NCBI RefSeq assembly: GCF_029872155.1
Contig: NZ_JARXLA010000001.1
Span: 186,001 to 250,000, forward strand
Length of the DNA stretch: 64,000 nucleotides
Direction: 5' to 3'
DNA from: Hyphomicrobium sp. D-2
GTDB lineage: Bacteria > Pseudomonadota > Alphaproteobacteria > Rhizobiales > Hyphomicrobiaceae
Below are positions 1 to 9,044 of this stretch, piece after piece. Position 1 is the first letter of the stretch; each line of letters begins with the position of its first letter. The notes beneath the pieces were generated by a model that was not told the origin of the DNA, did no database searches, and worked only from the letters and a program-made list of their open reading frames with translations. Made by a program: the position numbers and the translations under genes.

Positions 1-402
1 GTCTCTGGGTTGACCGGATATTGGCGCCGATATCAGCGCCTGTGGAAGGGGTTGCTGTCGCGGATCGTGAAGTTCGGCGGCTATGTGATCAATGGCGTGC
101 CGGTGAAAGGCAACGGCGGCGGCGAGACGCCACCACGCATTGAGCTGTCGCGCGGCCTGCTGATTTTAGTTCAGCATTTCCTGTCGATTTTCAGCATCGC
201 CGTTTTGTCACCGCTGCTGGCGATCACAGGATTGGTGCTGCTGTTTCCCGAGTACGCGCCCGAAACAATCGCTGGGCTCGGCGGCGTCTGGCCGTTTGCA
301 ATTGCGCACTATTGGGTGGGTTTTCTGGGCGCGCTGTTCCTGCTGTTTCATGCCTATATCGCGACGATTGCCGGCTTCCGGCGCATGATAAAAGGCCGAT
401 AG
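1..402 (+). CDS. Membrane cytochrome b-type subunit, C-terminal part (5' end outside window)
   Basis: The reading frame is open from base 1 and ends at a TAG at 400-402, so only the last ~133 residues are visible. Two hydrophobic segments are clear. The first follows QHF (LSIFSIAVLSPLLAITGLVL) and the second contains AHYWVGFLGALFLLFHAYIA. Histidines lie at the membrane edges, as in di-heme cytochrome b subunits of the formate dehydrogenase gamma/thiosulfate reductase type. It would pass electrons between periplasmic partners and quinone. It is convergent with mauN, 48 bp away, which may be why it is here. The family assignment rests on topology and His spacing only. It could instead be another b561-like protein. 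Confidence 0.5.
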   Translation, partial: VSGLTGYWRRYQRLWKGLLSRIVKFGGYVINGVPVKGNGGGETPPRIELSRGLLILVQHFLSIFSIAVLSPLLAITGLVLLFPEYAPETIAGLGGVWPFAIAHYWVGFLGALFLLFHAYIATIAGFRRMIKGR

Positions 403-450
403 TCGCGAACCCTCCTACGTCGCCAGCCGATCGCAGCACGATGTATTGAT

Positions 451-1428
451 TTATTCCGCAGCGGTTGCTGTTGCTGCTGCCGTGGCCGGCATTCGCGATG
501 GAGACGCAGGCGCGTTGATATAGGCTTCAGGCGCGGCATGCTTGGGCGATAGTCTGCTGCCGTACTGAAACACATCGACGTAGCAGGAATCGATGCAGGC
601 GCCGCAGTTGGTGCAATCACCCGACAGAATGAGGTGCGTGCCCTTGCCTTTCAGCGCCGGCATGATGACGTGCGGTTCCGGGCACGCCTTGAAGCAGGCG
701 CCGCAATCGGTGCACGCTGTGCGTTGCAGGGCGCTGACACGCACGAGGCTTTGAGCACCGATCAGGCCGTAAAAAGCACCGACCGGGCACAGATGACTGC
801 ACCAGCCGCGGCGAGTGACGAACAGATCCAGCATGAACACGGCGGCGATGATGCCCCAGCCTGCGCCGATGCCGAAAATGATGCCACGCTGCAAAAGGCT
901 GACCGGATTCAGGAACTCCCACGCGATGGTGCCGGTCATGAATGATGCCAGCAGCGCGCCGACAAGCACCCAGATGCGCGTGCGCCGATCAAGCTTGCGA
1001 TCGCGCGTCAGGCCGAGCTTGTCGCGCAGCCAGTAGGCGCTGTCGGTGACGACGTTGACGGGGCAGACCCAACTGCAATAGACGCGCCCGCCGACCAGCA
1101 GATACAGCGCGACGATGGTGGCAACACCGATTGCGGCGAGCAGAATGGGCTTGTGCAGCGCGAATAATGACTGGGCGAATATGAACGGATCGGCGAGCGG
1201 CAGCACTCCCAGAATTTCGCTAGATGCGAAGTTACCTTTCGCAAGCCAGATGCCGTACCACGGGCCGACAAGAAACAGCGCCAGCACCAGTGTTTGCGAA
1301 AGGCGCCGCAGCAACCAGATGCGATGTGCAAACAGCCAGCCGCGACGCGTGGCGGCGTAACTGCGCGGTTCCGACGTGGTCCACTCTGCGAATGCGTGGA
1401 TGTTTGCTCTGGTGAATGGCATGCGCAT
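451..1428 (-). CDS. mauN: MauN, ferredoxin-type membrane protein (NapH-like)
   Basis: This 325-residue protein has several membrane helices in its N-terminal two thirds. Two CxxxCP-type motifs (CSWVCPVNVV, CSHLCPVGAF) sit at helix ends, and two 4Fe-4S motifs lie near the C-terminus (CTDCGACFKACPEP, CTNCGACIDSC). That is the NapH/MauN architecture: a membrane iron-sulfur protein thought to relay electrons to the quinone pool or to maturation factors. Its ATG shares one base with the stop codon of mauM (TAATG), so the two are translationally coupled. In Paracoccus and Methylobacterium mauM and mauN end the mau operon. Here they form a separate divergent unit. The exact role of MauN in methylamine oxidation is not settled. 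Confidence 0.85.
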   Translation of the reverse strand: MRMPFTRANIHAFAEWTTSEPRSYAATRRGWLFAHRIWLLRRLSQTLVLALFLVGPWYGIWLAKGNFASSEILGVLPLADPFIFAQSLFALHKPILLAAIGVATIVALYLLVGGRVYCSWVCPVNVVTDSAYWLRDKLGLTRDRKLDRRTRIWVLVGALLASFMTGTIAWEFLNPVSLLQRGIIFGIGAGWGIIAAVFMLDLFVTRRGWCSHLCPVGAFYGLIGAQSLVRVSALQRTACTDCGACFKACPEPHVIMPALKGKGTHLILSGDCTNCGACIDSCYVDVFQYGSRLSPKHAAPEAYINAPASPSRMPATAAATATAAE

Positions 1429-2243
1429 TAGAGGTCACGCTTCAACTGGCCGTGGCCGGTCAACGGTCTGCCAGCCGCGTTGCGACCGGCTTTGCCCTGA
1501 CCGAGCGAGCGTGGCAGCACGCGGATGGCCGCTTCTTCCAGCACACAGTGTTTTTCGCACGTTCCGCAACCGGTGCATTTGGTGGAATGAACCGTCGGGA
1601 TGATCATCGCGCGGCCATTGATGGTCTGCTTTTCAAGTGTGATCGCTTCGTTGCGGATCGGGCAGACGCGGTGGCAGATGCTGCAATGCATGCCCTTGTA
1701 GTTGAGGCAGGTCTCGTGATCGACCAGCACGGATACGCCCATGTCGGCATCGCGAATGTCGGCGATGTCGCGATCGAGTGCGCCGGTTGGGCACGCCTTT
1801 GCGCACGGAACGTCAGCGCACATGAAGCACGGAGATTCGCGCGCGATGAAAAACGGTGTGCCGAGCGCTGCGGGATCACCGAGTGTCGCAAGCTTCAGGG
1901 TGTCGTACGGGCAGGCCCGTACGCATAATCCGCATCGTACGCACGCGGAGAGAAACTCTTCTTCGTTGATGGCGCCGGGTGGGCGCAGGGCTTTGGCATC
2001 GGTTGCGCGCGCGGTGCGGATGTATTGATCGAGTGCAACGGCCGCGATGCAGGCAACGCCAGCAGATTTGGCAACCGTGCCAATGAAATCGCGGCGGCTG
2101 TAGCCGGTGGCAGCCTTACCAGCATTACCCTTTGGAGCAGGCAGCGGTTTTGATTTGCGTTGATCCGCGCGGTTTTCAGATTGCGCTGCGCTTCCCGAAA
2201 CGGGAGGCAGCGCGTGCTTCACCGGGTCGTTGTTGTCCTGCAT
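1428..2243 (-). CDS. mauM: MauM, ferredoxin-type periplasmic protein (NapG-like)
   Basis: The protein carries a twin-arginine signal (SRRDFIGTVAKSAGVACIAA) after a polar, proline- and lysine-rich N-terminus. Four 4Fe-4S cluster motifs follow: CVRCGLCVRACP, CFMCADVPCAKACP, CSICHRVCP and CTGCGTCEKHC. This is the NapG/MauM layout of a Tat-exported polyferredoxin that works with the membrane partner MauN. The ATG at 2243 is preceded by GCAGGG. An in-frame ATG at 2273, preceded by AGGGG, would add ten residues and cannot be excluded. The family has been reported as not strictly essential for methylamine dehydrogenase activity in some hosts. Confidence 0.85.
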   Translation of the reverse strand: MQDNNDPVKHALPPVSGSAAQSENRADQRKSKPLPAPKGNAGKAATGYSRRDFIGTVAKSAGVACIAAVALDQYIRTARATDAKALRPPGAINEEEFLSACVRCGLCVRACPYDTLKLATLGDPAALGTPFFIARESPCFMCADVPCAKACPTGALDRDIADIRDADMGVSVLVDHETCLNYKGMHCSICHRVCPIRNEAITLEKQTINGRAMIIPTVHSTKCTGCGTCEKHCVLEEAAIRVLPRSLGQGKAGRNAAGRPLTGHGQLKRDL

Positions 2244-2681
2244 GGCACCCTGCGTCGGCTTGCACTGAGGCATCGCCCCTAGAATGGAAAAGGAGCCACC
2301 GTCGCGATACAGCGATCCGTTCCAAGCCGCTGCAGCCGCAGCGCGCATTGCGGATTGACGCCGACAACGGCATCTCAAGTTGACTAGTTTTGCGTGCGCT
2401 TAACCCCAGAACCGGCATGCAACACTCAGCTCAAACTCCATAAGACAGTGTGCCACATGCGGCCTTGTCGCAATCGCAGAAATGAACCTTACAGAACATG
2501 TAAGGTTCGAAGATGTTTCGGAGTGGATTGTAGGGAAAACGGCAATCAAAACGCATATACTACAGCTATTTTGAGGTAATTATTGTGACCGGCACATGTG
2601 CGCTTATTGCGCAGTGGCGTTCTTTCAAGCTATGAAAAATACGCGGCTGCAGAAGACCTGCGGCATCAAGGCGTGTCGGTT
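2244..2681. promoter_or_regulatory. Divergent control region between mauMN and the two-component genes
   Basis: This 438-bp stretch has no convincing gene and is clearly richer in A+T than its flanks, especially from 2480 to 2640. It must contain promoters for both directions. It holds the perfect inverted repeat listed at 2484-2508. I could not assign -35/-10 boxes with confidence. Confidence 0.6.
2484..2508. promoter_or_regulatory. Perfect 25-bp inverted repeat, candidate response-regulator operator
   Basis: Ten-base arms GAACCTTACA and TGTAAGGTTC are exactly complementary and are separated by five bases (GAACA). The site lies between mauM (start 2243) and the response regulator gene (start 2682). 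A symmetric site in a divergent region next to an OmpR-family gene suggests autoregulation and control of mauMN. That link is inference. A lone TGTAAGG half-site recurs at 5334-5340 upstream of mauF. Confidence 0.55.
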
Positions 2682-3356
2682 ATGCGAATATTGATGATCG
2701 AGGACGACGCCGAAACCGCGTCGTTCGTCAGCAACGGCTTGCGACAGGCAGGTCATACCGTGGATGTCGTTGCGGACGGCAAGGACGGAGTGTTGCTTGG
2801 CATCCAGGAGGATTTCGATCTCGTCATTCTGGATCGCATGGTGCCGGGTCTCGACGGTCTTTCGGTGGCGCGCACACTGCGCAGCAGCGGCCGCCCAATG
2901 GCGATCCTTTTTCTCACCGCACTAGGTAGCATCAACGAGCGGGTGCAAGGACTGGATGTTGGCGGTGACGATTACGTGGTGAAGCCGTTTGCATTTTCCG
3001 AGTTGTTGGCGCGGGTCAACGCTCTGGGCCGCCGCTCTCCGATACGTGATGAGCACGAGAAGCTTTCAGTAGCGGATCTTGAGATGGACGTCGCGCACCG
3101 CATTGTCACGCGCGACAATCAGCCGATCAATCTGTTGCCGCGCGAGTGTCTGCTTCTGGAGATCCTGTTGCGCAACAAGGGACGCGTGGTGTTGCGCACG
3201 ATGCTGCTGGAGCGCGTGTGGGGCTTTCGCTTCGAACCTAAGACCAGCGTAGTGGAAACGCATATTTCCAGATTGCGGGCGAAGGTAGACAAGCCGTTCA
3301 AAACTGCTTTGATCCATACGGTCAGAGGATGCGGCTACTCGATCTATGAAGGCTGA
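2682..3356 (+). CDS. OmpR-family DNA-binding response regulator
   Basis: The protein has 224 residues. The receiver domain spans about residues 1-115, with the acidic pocket EDD (7-9), phospho-acceptor Asp51 (VILDRMVPG) and Lys101 (VVKPF). A winged-helix output domain of the OmpR/PhoB type follows (LLPRECLLLEILLRNKGRVV, then VETHISRLRAKVD). The ATG at 2682 was chosen because it opens directly into the receiver beta-strand RILMIEDD. The GTG at 2598 would add 28 residues unlike the family. Its end overlaps the kinase start by 11 bases, so the pair is one operon. Its position between mauMN and mauF suggests control of methylamine genes, but no signal or target is shown by the sequence. Confidence 0.85.
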   Translation: MRILMIEDDAETASFVSNGLRQAGHTVDVVADGKDGVLLGIQEDFDLVILDRMVPGLDGLSVARTLRSSGRPMAILFLTALGSINERVQGLDVGGDDYVVKPFAFSELLARVNALGRRSPIRDEHEKLSVADLEMDVAHRIVTRDNQPINLLPRECLLLEILLRNKGRVVLRTMLLERVWGFRFEPKTSVVETHISRLRAKVDKPFKTALIHTVRGCGYSIYEG

Positions 3357-4794
3357 TTTCCCGCTTACCCGCTTCCATGTGCAGATTATCGCTGCTTCTG
3401 GCCTCCTCATGGTGGCGGCCTTCAGCCTGCTGTTTTCGTTTTTCTTCATCGAGACGCACGATGCGCTGGCGTCCAGGGCGCAGGCGCGTGTCACGCGCGT
3501 ATTGAGTGGCTTGGTGGAGTACGAAAAGCGCAACGGCTTCGATGAATTGCTGCGCTTCGTCCGCTCAGAGCAGATCTGGGATGACCCCGATCCACCGTTT
3601 GTGTCGATCCGCCTCCCGAACGGCGAGACTATTCTGCACACTTCCGCTGAGGTCAGTCCCGTTGCGGCGTGGGGAGCATCAAAGCTGTCCATTCGCTCGC
3701 TGACGGTCGGCTGGGGGCTGTCGAGCAGGCTCGTGCATGTCGCTTCCGCACCGTTAAACGGAGGCGAGATTCTGGTGGGCATGAGCGAAGTGAAATCGGC
3801 GCGCGCCCGCGACTGGGCGATTGCCGGCTTTGCGTTGCTGACGCTTGCCTCGCTGGCAACGGTGTTCGCAATTGGGCTGATGTTGTCAGGCCGTTCGCGC
3901 CAGCGCGTGAACGAGATGACGTCGACGCTGTTCGATTTTGTGTCCGGCAACACCGATCGACGGGTGCCGATGTCGGGGCATGCGGACAGGCTGTCCGATC
4001 TCGCGCTGGCGATCAACGGCACGCTGGATTATGCGCAGCGGCTGCTGTGGAACCTGAACTACATGACAGCGGACATTGCGCATAACCTGAAGAAGCCGCT
4101 TACGCGGCTGCGCCAGCGGCTTGAGCTTGTCAGCAAATGCGAGTTCGGAAACGCGGATCTGTCGCGCAAGATCGACGAAGGCATCGAAGATATCGACTCG
4201 CTGGTCGTTATTTTCGAAGCGCTCCTGAACATTGGGCAGTTGCAGTCAGGCGATCGCCGTTCGCGGTTTGTCGATGTCGATCTGGGCAACCTTCTGCATC
4301 ACATCGCTGACATCTACGAGCCGATCATCACCGACCATGGCCATAAACTGGAAGTTTCGCTGACCAGTCAGGAAGTGCGTCCGGTAAGCGGCGACCGCGA
4401 GTTGCTGCTCGAGATGATCGTGAACTTTGTCGAGAACGCCATTCAGTATTGTCCGGAAGGCACGACGATACGGTTGGCGCTGCGGCAGTTGCGAACCGGA
4501 TTGGAAGTTGTCGTCAGCGATAACGGTCCGGGCGTGCCGGCATCGGAGATCGAGCATCTGTTTGAACGCTTCTATCGCCTGGGCGGGGCAAATGAAGCGA
4601 AGCAGAAAGCCGGCGGCCATGGCCTCGGCATTCCGTTCGCAGTGGCAATCGCGGAACTACATGGCGCCTATGTCGAGATCGAGGACAATCGGCCCGGTTT
4701 GCGCGTGGTGATCCATTTCCCGAACGATCCGTTCACGCGCTCGCAGCTTGGACTGCGGCTGCGTTCGGGCTACGGCGTGACGCCGTCGTCGTAA
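3346..4794 (+). CDS. Membrane sensor histidine kinase
   Basis: The protein has 482 residues. A membrane helix near residues 10-33 and another near 155-185 enclose a periplasmic sensor region of about 120 residues. A HAMP-like linker and a HisKA dimerisation domain follow, with the phospho-acceptor at His246 (ADIAHNLKKPLTRLR, with Lys-Lys-Pro where many kinases have Arg-Thr-Pro). The ATPase domain has an N box (VNFVENAIQYCPEG), a G1 box (DNGPGVP) and a G2 box (GGHGLGI). Its start lies inside the end of the response regulator gene, so it is the cognate kinase. The ligand is unknown. Methylamine or a redox signal is only a guess from context. Confidence 0.85.
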   Translation: MKADFPLTRFHVQIIAASGLLMVAAFSLLFSFFFIETHDALASRAQARVTRVLSGLVEYEKRNGFDELLRFVRSEQIWDDPDPPFVSIRLPNGETILHTSAEVSPVAAWGASKLSIRSLTVGWGLSSRLVHVASAPLNGGEILVGMSEVKSARARDWAIAGFALLTLASLATVFAIGLMLSGRSRQRVNEMTSTLFDFVSGNTDRRVPMSGHADRLSDLALAINGTLDYAQRLLWNLNYMTADIAHNLKKPLTRLRQRLELVSKCEFGNADLSRKIDEGIEDIDSLVVIFEALLNIGQLQSGDRRSRFVDVDLGNLLHHIADIYEPIITDHGHKLEVSLTSQEVRPVSGDRELLLEMIVNFVENAIQYCPEGTTIRLALRQLRTGLEVVVSDNGPGVPASEIEHLFERFYRLGGANEAKQKAGGHGLGIPFAVAIAELHGAYVEIEDNRPGLRVVIHFPNDPFTRSQLGLRLRSGYGVTPSS

Positions 4795-5657
4795 CCGCTG
4801 GCAAATGACGTAGATGGCGACCAAACCCGCGATATACTTTTGCGGGGCGCCTCCGGATCGAAGTGTGCCCGCCCATGCGCCTGCGGAATACGGAACACAC
4901 AAGGCGTGCGCAGAGCGTTACGGTCGTGGTGTGGATGACGACTGCGCCGTGGCGTCAAGCAGGCCGACGGACAAGCTGAAAATTTGCCACTGATCGTCGG
5001 CTGGCTCGAACAGCAACTCACAGCCGATCTGGTGCGCATGAAACTGAAAGTGGCCCTTCAGCAGCAACCGCGGACTGTGCGCGGCAGAGACAGATTTCAA
5101 ACATTCCGCTTGTGCTGAACATGGCGCGCTTCGCCCATTCTCAATTGCGCGGCGACGGCCAGGACGTGGGCGATCATCGGTTGTTCAACAGCCATGCTGC
5201 AGCGCGCATCCGCCGGTTTCTTCACGCCCAACAGTGTCAGAGCCCCAGCCCAAGTGGCCAATTTCGGCTCTCCAAGGGCGAAAAATGGCCCTGTTCAAGG
5301 GCCTTCCAGAGATTTTTTGCTTCTTGTCAAAAATGTAAGGGAGCTTCGAGGCGGGTGACAGATTGACCCGTCATGGTGCCATCAGTGTCGCATTGACTGG
5401 TGGTTAACGGCCGATCCTGAAGCGGTTCTTCCCGTCAATGTGCGCGCCTGTTGAGCGGTATGCCGTGCAACGGGAAGGCGGTTGGATCGCCGCGCTGCCT
5501 CCTCGGGTAGCGGTTGACGATCCTAATCGAATGCACAAGCGGAACGAGCCTGATCTTAGGTCCGCTGACAGCTTGGGCATTGTCACAAGTCAATCCGGCG
5601 CACGACGTCGGCAAAAAAATGTCGACTAGGGAAACGCACCGAGAGGAGAGGCTGTAA
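4795..5657. other. Long non-coding region upstream of mauF
   Basis: This is an 863-bp gap between the kinase gene and mauF with no intact gene. It contains a possible decayed minus-strand gene (4918-5295, listed separately) and a small perfect hairpin GGCCCT-GTTCA-AGGGCC at 5287-5303 followed by a run of six T. It also holds a TGTAAGG half-site at 5334-5340. The strong ribosome binding site GAGAGGAGAGG of mauF is at 5640-5650. The mau promoter must lie here. I could not place it. Confidence 0.5.
4918..5295 (-). pseudogene. Possible decayed gene for a small exported protein
   Basis: Two adjacent minus-strand frames look protein-like but do not join. The upstream one reads LGEPKLATWAGALTLLGVKK and then AHVLAVAAQLRMGEARHV. 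The downstream one ends in RLLLKGHFQFHAHQIGCELL and FEPADDQWQIFSLSVGLL. The second ending resembles the C-terminus of small exported proteins in Rhizobiales, from memory. Neither frame has a convincing start or ribosome binding site. High-G+C DNA readily gives such frames by chance, so this is only a suggestion of a frameshifted remnant. Confidence 0.25.
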
Positions 5658-6509
5658 ATGGCCGAAACTTGGCAACAAAACGGGCACTCATTCCATGAGA
5701 GTGCCGTCGAGGGCGTCGAAGATGTGATGCTCTTCGCGCGGCCGTGGTCCGCCACTGCGCGGTTCGCTGTCTTGGCGCTCAGCGCCATTGCAGGCGCTGC
5801 TGCCGCACTTCACTTCGCATCGGGCGTTGCGCTCGAAACCGCCATGCTCTGGCTGCTGGTTCCGGCCGCGTTTGCCGGTGGCCTGCTGTCTACATGGTCG
5901 CCGTGCGGGTACTCCAGCGTGTGTCTGCTGCGTCCGAACGGCAGCTATTCGCTGCGCTCGGTGGCCGCCTGGACGCCTACGCTCATTGCACACTTCGTCG
6001 GCTACGGACTTGGCGCGCTGGCCCTCGGTGGCGCGCTTGGATATGCCGGATATGCCATGGGGCTTGGCTCCTACATGGCCTACACGATCCCGGTGTTCGC
6101 GGTTCTGCTTGCGGCCTATGGCGCGCATCAGCTTGGGTTCCTCCGTGTGCCCTATCCGCAGCGCCGTTGTCAGGTTCCCCACGACGCGCGTCAGCGCTTC
6201 CCCAAGTGGGTGATCGGTCTGCTCTATGGCTTCTCGCTGGGTCTGAATTACCTGACCTACGTGCAGACGCCGCTGCTCTACGCAGTCACGGGTGCTGCCC
6301 TGTTCTCGGGCAACGTTGCTTTCGCCATCGGTATCTTCCTGGTGTTCAACCTCGGCCGCTTCCTGCCGCTGATGCTGAACGCGCTGCCGATGTCCGATCG
6401 CTCCATCACGGCATGGCTGGCGAAGCGTCAAGAGCAGGCTGCAATGCTTGATGGCGCCATTCTCGTCGCCGCAGGCACTGCCGTTATGGCGATGTACCTG
6501 ACCGCCTGA
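5658..6509 (+). CDS. mauF: MauF, membrane protein needed for methylamine dehydrogenase biogenesis
   Basis: This 283-residue integral membrane protein has about six to seven hydrophobic helices. A cysteine-containing segment [14 protein letters not shown] near residue 75-90 recalls the CcdA/DsbD transmembrane thiol carriers to which MauF is distantly related. It is the first gene of the mau operon, as in other methylotrophs, and has a strong GAGAGGAGAGG leader. MauF is required for formation of active methylamine dehydrogenase, presumably in the membrane. The gap to mauB is 52 bp. Confidence 0.9.
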   Translation: MAETWQQNGHSFHESAVEGVEDVMLFARPWSATARFAVLALSAIAGAAAALHFASGVALETAMLWLLVPAAFAGGLLSTWSPCGYSSVCLLRPNGSYSLRSVAAWTPTLIAHFVGYGLGALALGGALGYAGYAMGLGSYMAYTIPVFAVLLAAYGAHQLGFLRVPYPQRRCQVPHDARQRFPKWVIGLLYGFSLGLNYLTYVQTPLLYAVTGAALFSGNVAFAIGIFLVFNLGRFLPLMLNALPMSDRSITAWLAKRQEQAAMLDGAILVAAGTAVMAMYLTA

Positions 6510-6561
6510 TTTCCACGTCGTCTCTCAGCATCAGAATAAACGCTGCCTCAAGGAGGAAACA

Positions 6562-7797
6562 ATGACGCATAACTCAACGACTTCGGAAACGCTGAAAAAG
6601 TACCGGAACGCGCTGCTTGGCGGCGTGGCTAGCCTGGTGCTCATCGGCGCTGCCGGTGTGGCCAATGCTCAGCAGGGCCCGTCGGGAGCTGAAGTTCCCA
6701 AGCAGCTCGGCGCGCAAGCCACGTCGGAGCTGGAAGATACGCCGGTGATCCTGTCGGCACCTGCTCCGGATGCTCGCCGTCTTTACATCACCGATCCGGC
6801 TCACTTCGCCACCACGACCCGCACCTTCACCGTTGACGGAAACGACGGCAAGGTTCTGGGCATGATCGACGGCGGCTTCCTGACGAACCCGTTTGCAGCC
6901 ACCGACGGCAGCTACTTCGGTCAGGCCAGCACGGTCTATTCGCGTGTCGCTCGCGGCAAGCGCGACGACTACATCGAAGTTTACGATCCGAAGTCGCACG
7001 AAGTTATCGCTGACATCGACATCCCGGAGAGCCGCTTCCTCGTCGGCACCTATCCCTGGATGACGACCGTCACTCCGGATAACAAGTCGCTGCTCTTCTA
7101 TCAGTTCACGCCGTCGCCGCAGGTTGGACTCGTCGACATCGAGAACAAGAAGTTCGTATCGATGATCGACGTGCCGGATTGCTATCACATCTTCCCGTCG
7201 GCAAACGATGCGTTCTTCGCGCACTGCCGCGACGGCAGCATGGCGAAGGTGAAGTACGGCAAGGATGGCAAGGCTGAAATCAGCCAGTCGAAGCCGTTCC
7301 ATGGCGAGGAAGAGTACCTCATCAACACGCCGGCTTACTCGATGAAGGCTGGCCAGCTGGTTTGGCCGACCTACGACGGCAAGATCTTCCCGGTCGACCT
7401 GTCTTCGGGTGAAGCCAAGTTTGGCACGCCGTTCGATGTCTTCACCGAGGAAGAGCGCAAGGACAACTGGCGCGTCGGTGGCTGGCAGCCGGTTGCCTAT
7501 CACCGCGACAGCGGCGAGGTCTATCTGCTTGGCGATCAGCGCGCAAAGTGGACGCACAAGTATCCGAGCCGCTTCGTGTTCGTTCACGACGTGAAGACCG
7601 GCAAGCGTCTGCGCAAGATCGACCTTGGACATGACATCGACTCGATTGCGGTGAGCCAGGACAAGAACCCTGCGCTCTATGCTCTCTCTACCGGTGAGAA
7701 GAAGCTCTACATTCTCGACTCTCAGTCGGGCAAAGAGGTCTCTTCCACTGACGAGTTGGGCCATGGTCCGCAAGTCATGATCGCTCACGATAACTGA
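6562..7797 (+). CDS. mauB: Methylamine dehydrogenase heavy (alpha) chain
   Basis: The 411-residue precursor has an N-terminal signal peptide ending near AGVANAQQG. The rest is a seven-bladed beta-propeller-type sequence (segments such as [11 protein letters not shown] and [20 protein letters not shown]). With MauA it forms the periplasmic alpha2-beta2 enzyme that oxidises methylamine to formaldehyde and ammonia. The length fits the family. An AAGGAGGAAAC site precedes the ATG. The gene lies between mauF and mauE in the canonical order. A 418-codon open frame on the opposite strand covers nearly the whole gene and is a composition artefact. Confidence 0.96.
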   Translation: MTHNSTTSETLKKYRNALLGGVASLVLIGAAGVANAQQGPSGAEVPKQLGAQATSELEDTPVILSAPAPDARRLYITDPAHFATTTRTFTVDGNDGKVLGMIDGGFLTNPFAATDGSYFGQASTVYSRVARGKRDDYIEVYDPKSHEVIADIDIPESRFLVGTYPWMTTVTPDNKSLLFYQFTPSPQVGLVDIENKKFVSMIDVPDCYHIFPSANDAFFAHCRDGSMAKVKYGKDGKAEISQSKPFHGEEEYLINTPAYSMKAGQLVWPTYDGKIFPVDLSSGEAKFGTPFDVFTEEERKDNWRVGGWQPVAYHRDSGEVYLLGDQRAKWTHKYPSRFVFVHDVKTGKRLRKIDLGHDIDSIAVSQDKNPALYALSTGEKKLYILDSQSGKEVSSTDELGHGPQVMIAHDN

Positions 7798-7808
7798 TCG
7801 AGGAAGCC

Positions 7809-8360
7809 ATGTGGTTTTTAACAGACCCACTGGTGACGATCTTCCTGCGAGCGTTCCTCGCTCTCCTGTTTGCCGGCGCAGCTTATTCCAAGCTGCGCCA
7901 TCAGGAAGAGTTCTTCGGTGTGGTTCGTAACTTCCGGCTGATGCCGGAATGGATGGCCGCTCCGTTTGCCGCGGTACTCCCGTGGGTGGAACTTGCTGTT
8001 GCGGTGGGACTGCTGGTCAATCCGGCAGTTCCCTACGCGGCCGTGGCGGCGGGCGGACTGCTTCTGCTGTTCGCTCTCGCCATCGGCATCAACGTTGCGC
8101 GTGGCCGGAAGGCAATCGACTGTGGTTGCTTCCGTAACGGCTACCGCCAGAACCTCAGCTGGATGCTGGTTCTGCGTAACGTGGTGCTGGGCGGCGGTGC
8201 TCTGATGCTGGCTGGTATTGCAGACATCTCCCGTGCTGCAACGCTGTTCGACATCACCACCGGCGTAATGGCCGCAGGAGTCGCCATGACGTTGTACCTC
8301 ACGGCTGGATTGCTCGGCGGTGTCGCGAACATCGCAAAGAGCAACGGTCATCTCTATTAG
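7809..8360 (+). CDS. mauE: MauE, membrane protein for MauA disulfide formation/export
   Basis: The 183-residue protein has about five hydrophobic segments and belongs to the DoxX/MauE membrane family. A conserved CGCF motif (AIDCGCFRNG) lies near residue 100. MauE and MauD are needed to process, transport or form disulfides in the cysteine-rich small subunit. Without them MauA is unstable. A GAGGAAG site precedes the ATG, 11 bp after mauB. It is tightly followed by mauD (15 bp). Confidence 0.92.
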   Translation: MWFLTDPLVTIFLRAFLALLFAGAAYSKLRHQEEFFGVVRNFRLMPEWMAAPFAAVLPWVELAVAVGLLVNPAVPYAAVAAGGLLLLFALAIGINVARGRKAIDCGCFRNGYRQNLSWMLVLRNVVLGGGALMLAGIADISRAATLFDITTGVMAAGVAMTLYLTAGLLGGVANIAKSNGHLY

Positions 8361-8375
8361 GAAAGGCAGTGCACA

Positions 8376-9005
8376 ATGGCGATCGAGTTCCTGATTGCAT
8401 CAAACGTTCTGCTCTGGCTCACGGTCATCGCTGGTGCGGTCGTGCTGCTGGGGATTACACGGCAGGTTGGCATCCTTCACGAGCGCTCTGCTCCGCTCGG
8501 CGCAATGATTACCGATCACGGTCCTGACATCGGCGATAAGGCGCCGACGTTCGAAGTTGTCGACTACTACGGCAAGCCGGCCCGCATCGGCGGCGGTGGA
8601 CGTGAGACGCTTATCATGTTCACGGCTCCGACCTGTCCGATTTGCGACAAGCTGCTGCCGATCATCAAGTCGGTTGCTAAAGACGAGAACGTCGCCGTGT
8701 TCCTGGTGAGCGATGGCCAGCCTGAAGATCACGCGCTCTTCCTCAAGAAGCATGATCTGGCCGGCATCCCGTACATCGTTTCACCTGAAGTCGGCATGCG
8801 CTTCCAGGTCGGCAAGATTCCCTACGGTGTCGTTATCGACAGCCACGGGAAGATCCGCGCGAAGGGCCTGACGAACACCCGCGAGCATCTTGAAAGCCTT
8901 CTGGAAGGTGCTCGTACCGGTCATGCGTCCTTGCAGGACTACATGAAGAAGACCGGCATCAACGGGATCCACGCCAACGGTAGCGGCGTACACGCCGAGC
9001 ATTGA
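8376..9005 (+). CDS. mauD: MauD, membrane-anchored thioredoxin-like protein
   Basis: The 209-residue protein has one N-terminal membrane anchor (residues 5-28) followed by a periplasmic thioredoxin fold. The active site is Cys87-Pro-Ile-Cys90 (FTAPTCPICDKLLP) and a cis-proline region reads GKIPYGVVIDSHG. It most likely acts as a disulfide isomerase or oxidase for MauA, which needs many correct disulfides. A GGAAAGG site precedes the start. The order mauE-mauD-mauA matches other mau operons. Confidence 0.95.
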   Translation: MAIEFLIASNVLLWLTVIAGAVVLLGITRQVGILHERSAPLGAMITDHGPDIGDKAPTFEVVDYYGKPARIGGGGRETLIMFTAPTCPICDKLLPIIKSVAKDENVAVFLVSDGQPEDHALFLKKHDLAGIPYIVSPEVGMRFQVGKIPYGVVIDSHGKIRAKGLTNTREHLESLLEGARTGHASLQDYMKKTGINGIHANGSGVHAEH

Positions 9006-9044
9006 GCCGCAAGAACATAGCGACATCTGGAGGAGGAATACCCC

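Noticed and set aside
5688-6431. A 247-codon minus-strand frame inside mauF
   Set aside because: The translation is mostly Arg/Gln/Glu-rich without fold-like pattern. It is a shadow of high-G+C coding sequence.
6574-7830. A 418-codon open frame on the minus strand covering mauB
   Set aside because: It mirrors the codon pattern of mauB in the complementary frame, has no ribosome site, and its translation (rich in Arg, Val, Asp, Leu repeats) matches no protein type. mauB is certain.
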